DNA of 64,000 nt from Sophora flavescens (lineage: Eukaryota > Streptophyta > Magnoliopsida > Fabales > Fabaceae). Both the position numbers and the translations under genes were made by a program. Location: assembly GCA_030762895.1 (NCBI GenBank), contig CM061068.1, positions 156,384,811 to 156,448,810 of the forward strand. Reading direction: 5' to 3'. Under the pieces are notes generated by a model, which ran no database searches, had not been told where the DNA came from, and worked only from the letters and a program-made list of their open reading frames with translations. Numbering within the stretch: position 1 is the stretch's first letter; every line of letters begins with the position of its first letter. Positions 35,741 through 47,720 of this stretch are shown piece by piece.

Positions 35741-35955
35741 ACTGTGTTTCTAGCATTTGTGAAAACTTTTAAATATTTTAGGTACTTCAAAATTTTCATG
35801 CATAAGGTAGATCCAACACAATCGACTGTGATCATCAATAAAGGTTTCAAACTACCATTTTCCAAATTGGGTTTTAATCTTTGATGGACCCATACATCAC
35901 TATGAATTAAATTAAAAGGTTTAGATGCATGATATGGTTGAGAGGAATAAGAGAC

Positions 35956-36192
35956 TCAATGACATTTAGCAAGAACACAACTTTCACATTCAAAAGAGGA
36001 ACAATCAACATTTTTGAATAAATTTGGAAACAAATGCCTAAGATATTGAAAATTAGGGTGCCCTAGTCTATTATGCCAGAGCATTATTTGATCCCTCACA
36101 GGGGTAGAACTTATACCACCAAGTCCCTGAGCTATTTTATTCTCGAAAGCATCCTCAAAGTAGTAGAGTCCCCTCAAAGTAGTAGAGTCCAT
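35956..36192 (-). pseudogene. Copia GAG-pre-integrase segment
   Basis: 78 codons with the zinc-binding HHCC pattern: MLWHNRLGHPNFQYLRHL ... CSSFECESCVLAKCH. A stop follows at the point where the integrase core should continue. A duplicated 18-bp stretch (CTCAAAGTAGTAGAGTCC at 36156 and 36174) lies near the start. Confidence 0.8.
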
Positions 36193-36417
36193 CCATCATT
36201 TTAGCATTGCCAATCATCTTCCATGAAGTCCGGTCCTGAAAAATACAATGAGTGTAAAAAAAATCACAATACAATTGGAATCCTTGCAGATTTTATTAAC
36301 AGAAAGAAGGTTACATGAATGTTTTGGTGCATGCAGCACTTTTTTTTAGGTCAATGTGTTTAGATAGAGTATTTTTTTCCTTCTCTTGCAATAGATGAAA
36401 AGCTACCATCTGCAGCT

Positions 36418-37047
36418 CTAATTTGTTATTTCCAGAACAAGAGAATAGGCTTTAAATAAAGTGGATAGGCTTATCATGTGATCAGAAGGCCCCGAATCGA
36501 TGATCCATGGTACACACATATTTGAGGTGCAATTAAAAGAGCTAGAGGCACTAAAATAACATGCTTGTGCCATAGAACCACTAGGAATACCAGATAAAGA
36601 ACTAGAGTTTAACAACCTTATGAGTTCCTCAACTTGTTCCATGTTCAAAAGGGTCTTTTTTGCTTCACGGGCTGTAGGAAAAGGTCTTAGTGCTTTGGGA
36701 CCATATTTGATGCCCTTCAAGTGTGCTACTTTCCCATGAGTTTTCCAACAAGTTTCTCTGGTGTGACGTGGTTTGTTGCAATGATCACACCAAATATTTG
36801 AGGAGTTTCTCTGGTTTGTTGAACTTTTAAAAGCAACATTTTCTACAGCAAGTGCATTGGTCTCAGGAGGAGGTGGATCAGCTCTCATTTTTCCCATCAT
36901 CACACTTCTACGAGTTTCCTCTCTTCTAACCTCTGCAAAGATCTCACCTAGTGAAGGTAAGGTTGCTCTCCCAATGATTATGCCATGAACTTCATCCAGC
37001 TCCTCATTTAGGCCAGCAAGAAATTGGAATATTCTTCCTTCTTCCAC
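36418..37047 (-). pseudogene. Copia Gag C-terminal half and protease
   Basis: 209 codons. FLAGLNEELDEVHGIIIGRATLPSL is the end of the Gag core. The zinc knuckle is CDHCNKPRHTRETC (CX2CX4HX4C). The protease motif is WIIDSGPSDHM, where the family usually has DSGASDHM. A stop precedes it (TAA at 37050-37052, just upstream of MEEGRIF), separating it from the N-terminal gag. Confidence 0.85.
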
Positions 37048-37195
37048 TGTTTATTGATAGTGTTTGGCATCGTCGGTTGACTTCCAATTGTAAGTGTTGA
37101 AGAGATCAAGGTCCTGCCACACCTGTTTCAAGGAGTGGTAGTATCTGGTCACATTATTATCACCTTGCCGAATTTCTCGAGCTTGTAAGGTGAGT

Positions 37196-37609
37196 TCATA
37201 AATCTGAGATTTTATTCCCCAGATCAAAATACATTTCCTTGACACTGTCCCACAATTCATTGGCTATGGAGTAGCACATATAATTGCTACTGATGTCTTC
37301 CTCCATGGAATTCACCAACCACGCCATCACCATGGAGTTTTCAGCATCCCACATAGCATGTGGGTCAATAATGTCTGGCTTCGGCCTATCACTAGTGAGA
37401 TATCCAAGCTTTCCTCTGCCACGGATATACATCTGAACAAATTGAAACAACCGGAAATAGTTCGACTCATTGAGACGAAAGGAGGTGATTTGGAAAAAAT
37501 GGGAGTCGCCGAAAACAACCCTCTGCTCCTTTTTTGGAGGAAGTGAGTCTTTGGCAATGGCATCCTCCTTGTTATGATCACCGTTGGTGGTTGAGGAATC
37601 GTCATCCAT
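37196..37609 (-). pseudogene. Copia Gag N-terminal domain
   Basis: 137 codons starting MDDDSSTTNG, about 30 bases after the primer site. It holds the copia Gag start (ITSFRLNESNYFRLFQFVQMYIRGRGKLGYLTSD), then WLVNSMEEDISSNYM and ANELWDSVKEMY. A shift near 37200 leads to the next gag segment (37051-37260: RKCI..ELTLQAREIRQGDNNVTRYYHSLKQVWQDLDLF). Confidence 0.85.
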
Positions 37610-37637
37610 GGCTTTAGATCAGAGGCCCAGAGATCGA

Positions 37638-37649
37638 GCTCTGATGCCA
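37638..37649 (-). other. Primer-binding site, tRNA-iMet type (one mismatch)
   Basis: The minus strand reads TGGCATCAGAGC, one change from TGGTATCAGAGC, three bases from the LTR end. Confidence 0.8.
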
Positions 37650-37652
37650 AGT

Positions 37653-37891
37653 TGAAATATGCGGAATATTATTGATTATAAGATAGTACAGGGATTCCTC
37701 TTTTATAGAGGTAATTACAAAGAGTGATTTGCTACAATCACTAAGATTAGGAAATCAATATCCTAAACAATATCAAAGAATAATAAATTGCCTAAAAGGA
37801 ACTAAGTAAAAAAGGAAATAATATATCTGTACAATCAGGAATAAAACAGACAAATCAGGGCATTAAATGCTCTATTTACACCCTGTCAACA
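37653..37891 (-). repeat. 5' LTR of short-LTR copia element
   Basis: 239 bp. On the minus strand it starts TGTTGACAGGG and ends CATATTTCA. A TATA box (CTATAAAAG) lies near 37697-37711 and AATAATATTCC close to the end. The other LTR is missing. Confidence 0.85.
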
Positions 37892-39186
37892 GATATCTAC
37901 CAAGAAAACATGTATATGACAAATATATCAAGTTTAAGGGTAAGAAGAATGTGCAAACTGATTTATCATGGTTCAGCTACCTCCATCTTGTAAGCTATCC
38001 AGTCCTACTCTTCTGTGGCTTTCTCCACTATTATCAGAAATTACAATATCCGGTTACAAACATTACAAGGTTTCACCACCTTGCATGAAACACACCAAAA
38101 AGCACACTAGCCTTTTCCACCCATGGATCCCTTCTATCCCTGTGAAACAACTAAGAGATACCCTCTCTTATCTCAACAATCTAAAATTGAATGAAAGATT
38201 TGTGACTCTAGAAGTCAGATTATACAACTTGAAGAACTTATGAATATCACACTTTTCTCTCAAAGATGAAGCTCAATGGAAACTTGGAATTCGTATTTGA
38301 AAATTCAGAGTTGTTAGAATTCATTTTTTGAAAAGTGTTTCTATAATGTCATTTTAAAGTAATTTGAAGAAATAGATCTATTGGAAAAATTATATAATCA
38401 GTTTGAAGTGTAACAGAATCAATTTCTGAAAACTGACGGGACATAATCTGTGTAGTACATCTATGTATTAAATTGTTTTTGAAATTTTTTACATGTATAC
38501 ACAGATTGTGTTCTTTGTACATCTGTGTATCTCTTGCTTTGTTCTTGAGTACACAGATTATTATCTTTGTACATCAGTGTATATTAGAACACTCAACCCA
38601 GAACCTCATACACAAGTTGTGTACATCGATTGAGTTCACAAAAATTCAAATTATGAAGTTTCTGATTTAAGCTATACACAGGTGTATGATTCTATACATC
38701 GATGTATCCTTCAATTTTCTCAAGAATCGGTTTTAATTCACATGTGTACAACTCGTGTACATGGGTGTACTATAGGATTCTTACTTGTTCTTAGCAAATT
38801 AACTGAATATACACATGTGTAACACACAGGTTCATAACTTCACTTAATTTCCTTTTCAATTAACATATATTGAAAACCCATTTTCTTGAAAAAACTCATT
38901 TAATTATTCATTTGAAACTTAGTTTTTCCTTTGTTTCCCAAGAGCTTCACTAAGAAATTATCCATTGGTCTTAATGCTTTGTTCCATGTTATCCTCTGAA
39001 TCTTTGAATCTCATGATCTTCTTTGAATTTTATCCTTTCATCCTTTAATCCTTTGACTTTCTCTCCTTCATGAGTTAAACTTACAAACACTTGAACATAT
39101 TGTTAGTTTATAAACAGAATGAAAAACTCATATGAAAGTTAATTTTGTTTGTCATATATCAAAACCTTAAAGGGCTTAGTCTTACA
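37892..39186 (-). repeat. Copia-type LTR fragment (host of the short-LTR element)
   Basis: On the minus strand it starts TGTAAGACTAAGCCC at 39186, then TTTTGATATATGACAAAC, a start typical of large copia LTRs. It is cut at 37891 by the short-LTR element and its remaining part is lost. At 38430-38835 there is a cluster of TGTACA/ATACAC dyads. Family assignment is tentative; no coding part is present. Confidence 0.55.
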
Positions 39187-40740
39187 GAGTTGAGGGTTAA
39201 CACCGTGGTAATGCCTTGAGACTGTGGCTTTGAGGTCGGGGATGTATGGGCATCCGTTGTGAGAGTGTGAATGTATAAGAAGGTTTCTGTGTTAACCATA
39301 GTGATGAATGTTGCATTGTATTTTTCCAAAGTGGCAAGCCGTATAACTGAGAGTCATACGAGGTTAGTTGTACACGAGTGCGAGTATGAAATACGGAGGG
39401 GCCGATCCGTGAAAAGACCTTGGGGATATACGGACTGGATTCGTGAGGGTCACGATGACCATTAGGTATCTCTTAGTGTGTCGTGTACCCCGGTATAGCA
39501 TGGTTTTCCCGACTTTACCTTGAGTATCCACGTCGCGGGTGGACATTCTGAGGCGACCCAGACACCCTTATTGGAGTTGAGCTCATATGGAGACACACTC
39601 TTATAAGTCACGGCGAGCGGAAGGGTTACCAGGACAAACTAACTGACGTTCTCTGAGCAGTGAGGCTCGGTAAAGAGAATGTCTAGGGGCTGAGACCCGA
39701 ATGAGAGATATTGACCGACATGCATACGAGTAAGACTCCTTAGAGGATTGATCTAAGAGTAAACTTCGAGGATGTACTGTGTTGGTGGGACTCGGAAGAT
39801 GGTTGCTTATTGCTTGTTGTATGTGTTATATGTGTATATGATTATTTGCTCTATGTGTCCCCGTCCCCATTTTAATGACCATGTTCTGTTGCTTATCTCC
39901 CTATTTCCCTCTATGCTTCTCTATATGTATGTCCGTTAGATGAGCAGTGCCAACCGGACGGAGACGACAGCGGGTTTGAGTTACTAGCCGAGGTATTATC
40001 TCCAGAGGATCCTTCCAAGTATGCAGATCCTCGGGGACATTGAGATCGTCTATCATGACGATCGTTGGTGGTAGGTCGACCATTGACGATTCTTCATGAT
40101 ATACGTCGGCTTGGTGAGTTTCTAAACACGGATGGGAGATGGTCCTTACTTTCACATGGACGACCTGTACCGGATCTCGCAAAGGTTACCTTTCTCGGAG
40201 ATGTGGTTTCTACCTCGTCAGAGAGAGTTCCCTCACGTTGGTATGGTGTAGAGGATTCAGAGGCAGCGAAGCGTTCAGACGATGTACCATTATCATCGTT
40301 GTCGCGTTGTTATGAGTAGCGACAAGTCGGTTTGGGTGCTGAGGACCCGATATGACAAGGTCTATCGACGTCACTATGGAGAGGGAGATGGTAGCTCTAG
40401 ACACCCATATCGTCTTTGATATGGCTTAGTCGGACGCGTTTGTTTGGTCGTGAGCCTCTGTGAGCTTTATTTTGTGTATTTTGATGTATTTTGAGAGATG
40501 AGCCGGGTATTTCTAGGACTTCTCTTTCTGGGACCAGTTTATGTATGTATCCTTTATCTTTCTCGTGTCTGTATAGTTTTAGTAGGCATAGGATCCCTCT
40601 GTTGGGATCCATCGTACTCTATTGACCGTTTGTATATATTATCTATATATGTCATGTGTGTTTTTAACGTTGTGCATGATTTATGATTTAAACGTGTTTA
40701 ATTCTTCACTTCCAAATAATTATATATTTTCGCCTGTAAT

Positions 40741-41361
40741 AACCCATTGAAGTTCGAACATTTGAATTTTGGTTGCATAAACAGGCACAGGCTACTCAAT
40801 CTCAACGCTCGTAGCAGTGCTGTAAAAATAAATTCCATTAGTTGGAAAAGTAACATATATAAGAAAAGAAGAAATCTCTGTACCTAAATGATGTTGTACT
40901 AATAGTGAATCAAAATATCAAAATATAAATTATAATATAAATTTTTATGATAGAAAATTGAGCTTCCCTCTTGTTCTTATATATTCCCAATCAGCTTAAC
41001 ACGGCCAAAAGATATATGCTATTAATCTATTTCACTTGATTTGATGTTAAAAAATCATACAATTATGGGAAATAATAAGCCTTACATTGAAATTATGATG
41101 TTGGACAAAGATGAATGTAATAGCTAGCCTAAAGGGGTGTACATATGTGGATCTGCCAAAACTGTGCTTTTAACCTATTGTTATTTGATAGCCCAAGATT
41201 GAAATACCAGGTTCTTCTACATTTTATTTTTCACGATCTATTTCTAGGAAGGTTAGACTATATCAATGATAGTGTAAAATTCTCTATTTATTTAATTTTT
41301 TTCATCCTGGTGTGTAAAGCATCATCAAAAGAAATGAAAATTAAATCAAGACCATGTATAA
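40741..41361. other. AT-rich spacer, nothing recognised
   Basis: About 620 bp between two Tekay-like LTRs. No ORF with known content, no clear repeat. The ORF at 41145-41366 runs into the LTR start and looks random. Confidence 0.5.
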
Positions 41362-44300
41362 TGTAACACCCCGTTTTTACTGTTTTTCATTATCGATAGA
41401 ATTTTAATTCTTTATATTTTATCCGAGATCTAGAAAATGATTTGAATAAAACAAAATCATAATTTTACTCTACCTTATGGTGGAAGGTTACGGTAAAAAT
41501 TTAGGTTTAAAATTCAGACGAAACCCGGTCTGCATTTTAATTGACAGTAAGATTTTACTGATCAGAAAACCTAATTTTGACCCGAGAACGAAACAGTTTA
41601 GATTCTTATTATATGTTAGTCGGGCAAATACTCCACAATCAGGAATCGACGGAATCAAGAACGGATATGCAGAAACAAAACCCGATGCCGGATGGATGAA
41701 GACAATGAGTCATCTATGATGACTCATGATGGTGAGTCATAGGGGTGAGTCACATTACATTCAATGCATGTAATGATGGCTTATGTGTGAAATATCCAAA
41801 ATACCCTTAATTTTGCATTGTAATTTCAAGTTGCCATGGCAACATTTGTACCCTTTTCTCCCTAGAATACTCACGGCCTCAACCACATAAAAACACACTT
41901 AGCCATTCATTCACCCATTTTGTTGATGTTCTTAAACCTTATCACAAAAACACTTAAGTTCTTGCACTTGATTTGCAAAGGAAGTCTTAGATCTTGATCA
42001 TTTCTTGAGATTCCAAAGGTGTAGCTTTATGATCCATGATCATACCTTCAATTCTCGTCATAAAATTTCTCATTAAATCCATGTTTTCTTCAAGATCAAA
42101 TTCCTAGATCTAGTTTTTCAAATAATTCTAGAAAATCATAGAAAAATCATTTTATTGTGAGATCAATTTATGTGATCTTCATATGACTTCTATATTCATC
42201 ATCCAAGAGTTTGAAAAATTTAGAGATCTCTAGCAATTTTTTCTAGCTTGGCCGAACCTATACCATAATGGGTTAGGATGATTTTCTTCAATTTTTAACT
42301 TGATTTCTTTTTGGTTGTTCATGGCTAGGTTTGGTTGGTTCAAACCTTGAGGCTTTAGGTGAACAACATCCTTCTATTACTTGACTATCCAAGTGATCTA
42401 CAAGAGGTAAGGGGGTAGATTACTACTATCCTACCTTAGTGTAAATATGTATGTGGTTTAAAATATTTGTATGTTGTTTTTCAAATCCTAAGTGTTAGGA
42501 TTATATATTATTGTTTATGGTTATGTGATCCTCTTGGAGGATTTGATTTGTTGCTTGGTTGTGGTATGATATGTCATATGGTTGTTTTGGTTCCAATGAC
42601 CTTAAGTTGGAACCATGATTGTTGTTTGCTTGATTTGTTAAGAAAAATGCCTAATATAATTATTTGAGGCCATTTGGTCATCACTGTTTCAGTGAGTTCC
42701 ATGTGGATTTAATTTGTGTGGACATTTTTTATAAGGATTGAATGAGTATATAAGAGTATAGAAATTGGTTTGGATTGATTTTGATATGAATGTTAAAAGA
42801 TATGAATTTATGAGTCTTTAGGGACTTTTATGAAATTTCTGGAAAATTGCAGACTGAACTATAAATATGAAAATATGTCATACAATTTAAGTGAATGATA
42901 AGGTAAGACCATAGAAATTGGTTTGGTGTTAATTGGATTAATACATAAAAAGATGTAAGCTTTTTAGTAAACAATGACCTTTTTGCAAATATTGTAAAAT
43001 ATGGGGCAGAAATGTAATTTCTGGAATTTTTATAAGGACTGGAAAAATATTTCTATAGATGTTGGTTTGATGTGATTTGAAGTTATAAATAAAAAGTTAT
43101 AAGGGTTTAAGTGAATAATGATCTTTTTATAATTAATGAAAGTTTAGGGACTAAACTGCAATTTTTGAAAATAAATGTAATTGGACAGTTAGAGATTGTT
43201 TTTCATACCTATTTAACTGTTCTAAAACTCCAAAATGAGTTTTGGACTATTAGAGTTTAAAATCGTTGAAAAAGGTGATTTACGCTATTTATAAACTTAA
43301 CGGCGTTCGATCAAATTTTTAGGAATTTTGTATACATGGAAAGGGAACTGTAAAATCAGTGTTTCAACATCTTAATAAGAGTATTATAACCCAGGTGAGT
43401 AAAAGATTTGAGGTGAAGAACTATATTTCAAAAGTATGGCTTTTGGGCCTAAAACCAGTAAAAAGCGACGAAACCGTCATCAAACGTTTTTAAAGATTTT
43501 TGAGAAAACCATGATGTAAAATTTGAACTCAGTATTTGAATACTTTAACATAAGTATGATAACTTAGGAAAGTGGAGGATTTGAGAAAAATGATTATATT
43601 TGTGAAAATATGGAATTTAAGTTGAAATACAGTAAAAAGCGGTAAAACGATATTTTAAGAGTTTCGACGTTTTTCAAGAAACTATTTTGAGGAAGTTAGT
43701 ACTTATGTACTTTGATGGAATCTGATTTCAAAATGGTTTGGTTTTGACCAAAGGTTTGGTTTTAAGACAAAAGAGGATTTTAGTCTTCAAAGACTAGTAT
43801 TTACATTAAAGAGCAAAACCTAAGTCATGAACGACATAGTGAAAATATGAACTTAATGATTTATGACTTATGGTGAAGCAAGACCGTTTGTCGTAAAGTG
43901 TGGATAATTCATTATCCATACCTCCATAAGATTTAATGGACTAAGAATTATTTGATTTCTTGGAAGCCGAGAGAAAAGCTCCATTAGAAAAGTGTAAAGA
44001 AATAAATGATTGGACTATCGATCCAATTTCATAATGTGTTAGGACTTGTAAGCAAGTGCCTTAAAACATCTTTACACAAACATGACAAGACTATTTGAGA
44101 ATTGTGGATTTGTGATGAGCCGATGATTTGTACCCGAGAATATCATTCGCCAGAGATTGACATCAAATGGATTCTGGTGGAATCACGAGGTTATCCAATG
44201 GATAAACCAATTGGACGTGTTCCGGCAATTTTGCCCAACTACATAGTTGATACTATGTTCAGAAAGGCCGTTGTGTCTAGGAAGCTAAGCTTCCCAGTAG

Positions 44301-45521
44301 TAGAAGTTTTATAAAGAGTCCGATGTTTCACCGAGAGAGATCACATGTGATTATGATAGTACGTACATTATGATTATGATTTGAGCCTTGTGTGCCATGA
44401 TAGTCACACCGGGTGCCTGAAGGTGGGCGTAGATGAAAACTGTACTAACCATTCCTTTCCAAAATATCAAATTAGCTCCGATGTTAGAATCGGATATTCC
44501 TTGAGGCTGTATAGGTATGAGACTATACGGTTTCAATCCGTTTCTCTCTATTTCTGTCCTTCGATGGACAAGCCATGTCTGGTATACTTGATAAGCTTAC
44601 CGTCGAGTTTGGTATATTATATTCTTGGAGTTTTGAGTTTCAGAATTAAAATGGGAGATAAAAAGAATATATGACTGTTGTATTATATACATGTAAGTCA
44701 TACCACTGCATGTCTACCTTATGTATAAGATAAATGGAAATCTCACCTCTTTATTTTTATATTGCCTATGTCGGCAGGCTATGTCCTTTCTGTATTCTGT
44801 TGAGAAGATTGAGACGTCCAGATGACGCTTGACTGATTCATCATAAAGATTGAGGTTCAAGCATGCAAACGTTCTGGTGGAATTTCTAGTGAACATCTTT
44901 CAGACTTCAGAGGATTCAAGGCGATGATGTTAGGGTATCAGTTATGCCTAACCTTTCTTTTCTTGAGATAGGCATGATAGTCAATAGTTTGTAAGTTATG
45001 GTTTTCCTTGGAAAGGGAAATGGCTTAGTCTGAGAGTTACTTTTGTAGCGACTCTAGTAGTGTCTTTTGTGACGACACCTACAATGGAATCAAATAGAAT
45101 TTCCACTAGATCTCGTCAGTTGGTTTTTTCCTTCTAACGATGTACGAGAGAGGATTGTGTTTTCTATTTTAGTTTAGCCAGCTTGGGATGTCTGGGAGTT
45201 AGTGTTATTGTTAATGGGGCTGCGACTCTAAGTATCCTGTATTTTAGGAGCTGCGTCTCCATATCTTTATGTTGAGTCTGTACATTTCTATGATTTCTGT
45301 TTATGAGTCGGGTTGGGTATTATGTAAATGATTTTCGAACTCATGACCATAATTGTGATAATGGAATATTTTATTGTTCATTCCTTTGAATCAAAGTAGT
45401 TATATTTATGACTTAAGAAAAAGAAAAAAAATTACCCCATTCTTTTATAGCCAATTTTAATTAACCTACTATTGGGCCTTAAAATATCACGTACGATGTA
45501 GCACCCGAGAAGGGTGTTACA
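41362..45521 (+). repeat. 4.16-kb 5' LTR of Tekay-like element
   Basis: TGTAACACCCCG...AAGGGTGTTACA. The start aligns with the LTR at 24997 (TATCGATA, ATCCGAGATCTAGAAAATGA and CTTATGGTGGAAG blocks). TGAGTCAT cores lie at 41705-41752. Many short ORFs occur but none has recognisable content. Confidence 0.85.
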
Positions 45522-45524
45522 ATT

Positions 45525-45536
45525 TGGTATCCGATC
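45525..45536 (+). other. Degenerate primer-binding site, tRNA-iMet type
   Basis: TGGTATCCGATC against the expected TGGTATCAGAGC (10 of 12), three bases after the LTR. Confidence 0.7.
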
Positions 45537-45832
45537 ACTGGCCGAGTCTTTTTGGGGTTTGGGGTTTAAGTCTGTCGTCGTTTTGTTGTGTTTTCTCTGG
45601 CTATGTCTTGTGTTGTTTTGTATTCTGGGTTCTTTGGAGAACCAATGTTTGGGAGGATAATGACTTTAGTCTATCCTTAATTGAATTTTTGTTCTTCATG
45701 ACGTTGTTCCGAAAGCATACAACATTGTTTGTTGATCATTTCATTATTATTCCTAAGGAGGAATAATATTGGACATATTTTGATGCATTGTTTTCTTCCT
45801 AGTTATGAGTACTATTCATTGATTAGAAAATT

Positions 45833-46046
45833 ATGGTTAGTCCTGGAACGAGCGGATTTGGTTCACGAATCAAAGATCCTGAAGATATGAGTGCAACTGT
45901 ACAAGTCTTGAGGGAGCTAGTAACAATTGTGGCACGTCAGAATGAGGAAATTACTGAGAGGTGAGGACTAGCTGAGTTCTGCTGCAGAAAACCATCTCAA
46001 TTTGATGGTGAGCTTAACTCGAAGGAAGCTGAACGAGCATCATTTA
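45833..46046 (+). pseudogene. Chromovirus Gag N-terminus, truncated
   Basis: ATG at 45833. Residues 1-43 are open (SRIKDPEDMSATVQVLREL, VARQNEEITER), then TGA at 45962, then the same frame continues with FCCRKPSQFDGELNSKEAE, the start of the retrotransposon Gag domain (compare the usual KP..F.G..DP..AE). It ends at the junction with the Athila-like LTR. Confidence 0.7.
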
Positions 46047-47100
46047 GCCTGAGAAGCATATTAAGCAAGAACAAGCATCATTCAGCCTCTCGACACGAAG
46101 GAAGTGCTCACCTCGCTAGCCAGAAGCAGTAGAATTGAAGGGCACTCAGGCTCGCCTCGCAAGCATCCAAATTTGAACTTGTGCCAAACTTAAGACTCGC
46201 GTCACGAGTCCCTGCTCGCCCCTCGAGCGCACGCAGACCCAGCCCATTATAAATAGCTTGTTTTAGGTCAGAATTAGAGAGCTTTTGATAGTCATTAATC
46301 CTTGTTTCCTTAGAGCCGTGTCTCCCTCTGTTTTTCAGTAGTTTTCTTCTCTTATGATGAATTCTATTGTTACTTTGATTGTTGATCTCGTGTCCATGAG
46401 GAACTAATCCCTATTCTGAGGGAACGATGAAGCCCCCCTTGACGGCATAGCGAATTTCAATGTGATGTATTCTTTTCCTTAACCCAATTCTTGTTTCTTA
46501 ATTCTGTGTTTGTTGTGTTAATCAAACAATCCCTTGGTTAACTTGTCAGTGTGATGAGACTTAGTAGGTAATTCGCGCTTAGGACTTGAATTAGGAACAC
46601 TAGTTGAATATTGCATTGGTAGTGGGTAGGAGATTGGTGCAACCATATAGGGAACAATAACTTAATATAATCTAACTGTAGGTTATGAGACTTGGTAGGT
46701 AATTAATTTACAGTTTATATACGTCCTTTAGAGCATTGGTAGTGTCTTTAGGAGAAATTGGGGATCCCGATTGAAAATGAAATTGAACCTAGAAAATAGA
46801 AGATCATCACTTGGGTAGCTTGCTTGATTGGGTAGACGGATTCGTGACCTTAGAAGCTTTAATCATCAATTTAATCTCGTTGTTATTGTTAGCGATTTTA
46901 GATAATTCATTTAGATAATTTTTTGTTACTTGATCTTTCTCTCTCTTCTCAACAAATTGCTATTGACTTGGTCAAACGATTTGAATTTCCTTTTAAATAT
47001 TTGGTTAAATTGGTCTCGCAATCCTTGTGTTTGACCTCGGTATTTCTTACCGTGTTTTTATTACTTGCAACGAACCGGTACACTTGCCGGATTCGCAACA
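46047..47100 (+). repeat. 5' LTR of Athila-like element, first ~295 bp missing
   Basis: Homology to the 3' LTR begins at GCCTGAGAAGC (46047 matches 51469), so the part equivalent to 51174-51468 is lost. It ends GGATTCGCAACA at 47100. It carries CTCGCCTCG-type dyads and a TATA box TATAAATAG at 46248-46256. Between AAGACTCGC (near 46192) and the TATA box there are only about 45 bp, where the 3' LTR has the minisatellite. Confidence 0.85.
46248..46256 (+). promoter_or_regulatory. LTR TATA box
   Basis: TATAAATAG downstream of the CTCG dyad region. The 3' LTR copy reads TAATAAATAG (61634), one change from this. Confidence 0.7.
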
Positions 47101-47106
47101 AGTTTT

Positions 47107-47125
47107 TGGAGCCATTGTTGGGGAT
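47107..47125 (+). other. Decayed primer-binding site, tRNA-Asp type
   Basis: TGGAGCCATTGTTGGGGAT, 15 of 19 to the intact site at 4874-4892; three of the four changes are C to T or G to A. Confidence 0.8.
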
Positions 47126-47255
47126 TGGCACAACCAATTTTCCTAAATTTTAGGAAAATTAAATATTTTGATTAAGTAATTTTTTCTTTTAAATTTCTGC
47201 ATGTTTTATTTCTTTCAACTTCTTTGATCCACTTGGTCTTGGCTTGTTTTTGTGT

Positions 47256-47720
47256 ATGCGAGGTACCGTTCCACCGGGAGACTTGCTATACGACCCAGAG
47301 ATTTGATGGACTGAGAAGCGGTTGAGGAAGGAATTGAGAGAGAAAAGGAGACTTGAAGCAATCCAACCCATCAACCTTGAAGGGATGGTAGAAGGAGATC
47401 CTCTGGCTTACAAGCCTCTCTATGAGTATAATCGTCCTAACTTGGATGATTGTGCTTCTTCTGTTGTCAGGTCGACCATCACGGTCAATTCTTTTGAGAT
47501 CAAGTCATCGGTTCTGAACCAGGTGCAAAGGAATCAGTTTGATGGGAGGGCAAGCCAAGATCCTCATTGGCATATTGCACATTTTTTGGAGATATGTGAT
47601 ATGTTGAAGACTCCTGGATTTTCAGATGACTTCTTCCGTTGGCGACTATTCCCTATCTCTCTTCGGGATAGAGCACGCGATTGGCTGTTAGAAACTAGGA
47701 ATGGATTTCTGAATTCTTAG
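47256..47720 (+). pseudogene. Athila-like Gag N-terminal fragment
   Basis: Start MRGTVPPGDLLYDPEI, aligned with the gag at 4758. TGA at 47304-47306 interrupts; the frame 47322-47720 continues with YKPLYEYNRPNLDDCASS, NQFDGRASQDPHWHIAHFLE and LFPISLRDRARDWL. It ends in LETRNGFLNS and a stop, where the family would continue with the second half of the Gag core. From there to the env-like ORF lie only 53 bp, so the second half of gag and all of pol are deleted. Confidence 0.85.

Larger units (their letters stand above)
34955..37891 (-). mobile_element. Short-LTR Ty1/copia element, 3' half deleted
   Basis: Minus-strand order: 239-bp LTR (37653-37891), primer site (37638-37649), gag, protease, pre-integrase, integrase. 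It stops shortly after the integrase at DEFRVYARKYP; RT, RNase H and 3' LTR are missing. The gag type (FRLNESNYF..W/F.QMYIRGRGKLGYL) and the short LTR fit the Ale/Ivana-like copia lineages. It sits inside another copia LTR (37892-39186), and a later deletion removed its 3' half plus part of both hosts. Confidence 0.85.
31171..40740 (+). repeat. Tekay-like LTR, split into three parts by later insertions
   Basis: Parts: 31171-31253 (start TGTAACGCCTCG), 34093-about 34960, and 39187-about 40740. The three parts, in order and on the plus strand, match the single minus-strand LTR 31254-34087 read from its own start (for example AAGTAACCGACATCGTCGGG at 34845 and the mirrored sequence near 32900; GTTAACACC..GGTAATGCCTTGAGACTGTG at 39198 and 32500-32540). 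About 245 bp present in that relative (32546-32790) are missing here. The 3' end near 40740 lacks a clear terminus. Confidence 0.75.
41362..46046 (+). mobile_element. Tekay-like chromovirus, 5' part only
   Basis: A 4160-bp LTR (41362-45521), a degenerate tRNA-iMet primer site, a 300-bp leader and about 70 codons of gag. The rest was cut away at about 46046, where a truncated Athila LTR begins. The LTR edges TGTAACACCC and GGGTGTTACA form a perfect 10-bp inverted repeat. Confidence 0.8.

Noticed and set aside
37653..39186. A single 1.5-kb LTR for the minus-strand copia element
   Set aside because: TGTTGACAGGG at 37891 with a TATA box and a CATATTTCA end defines a complete 239-bp LTR; the sequence beyond has its own LTR start at 39186 and a different character.
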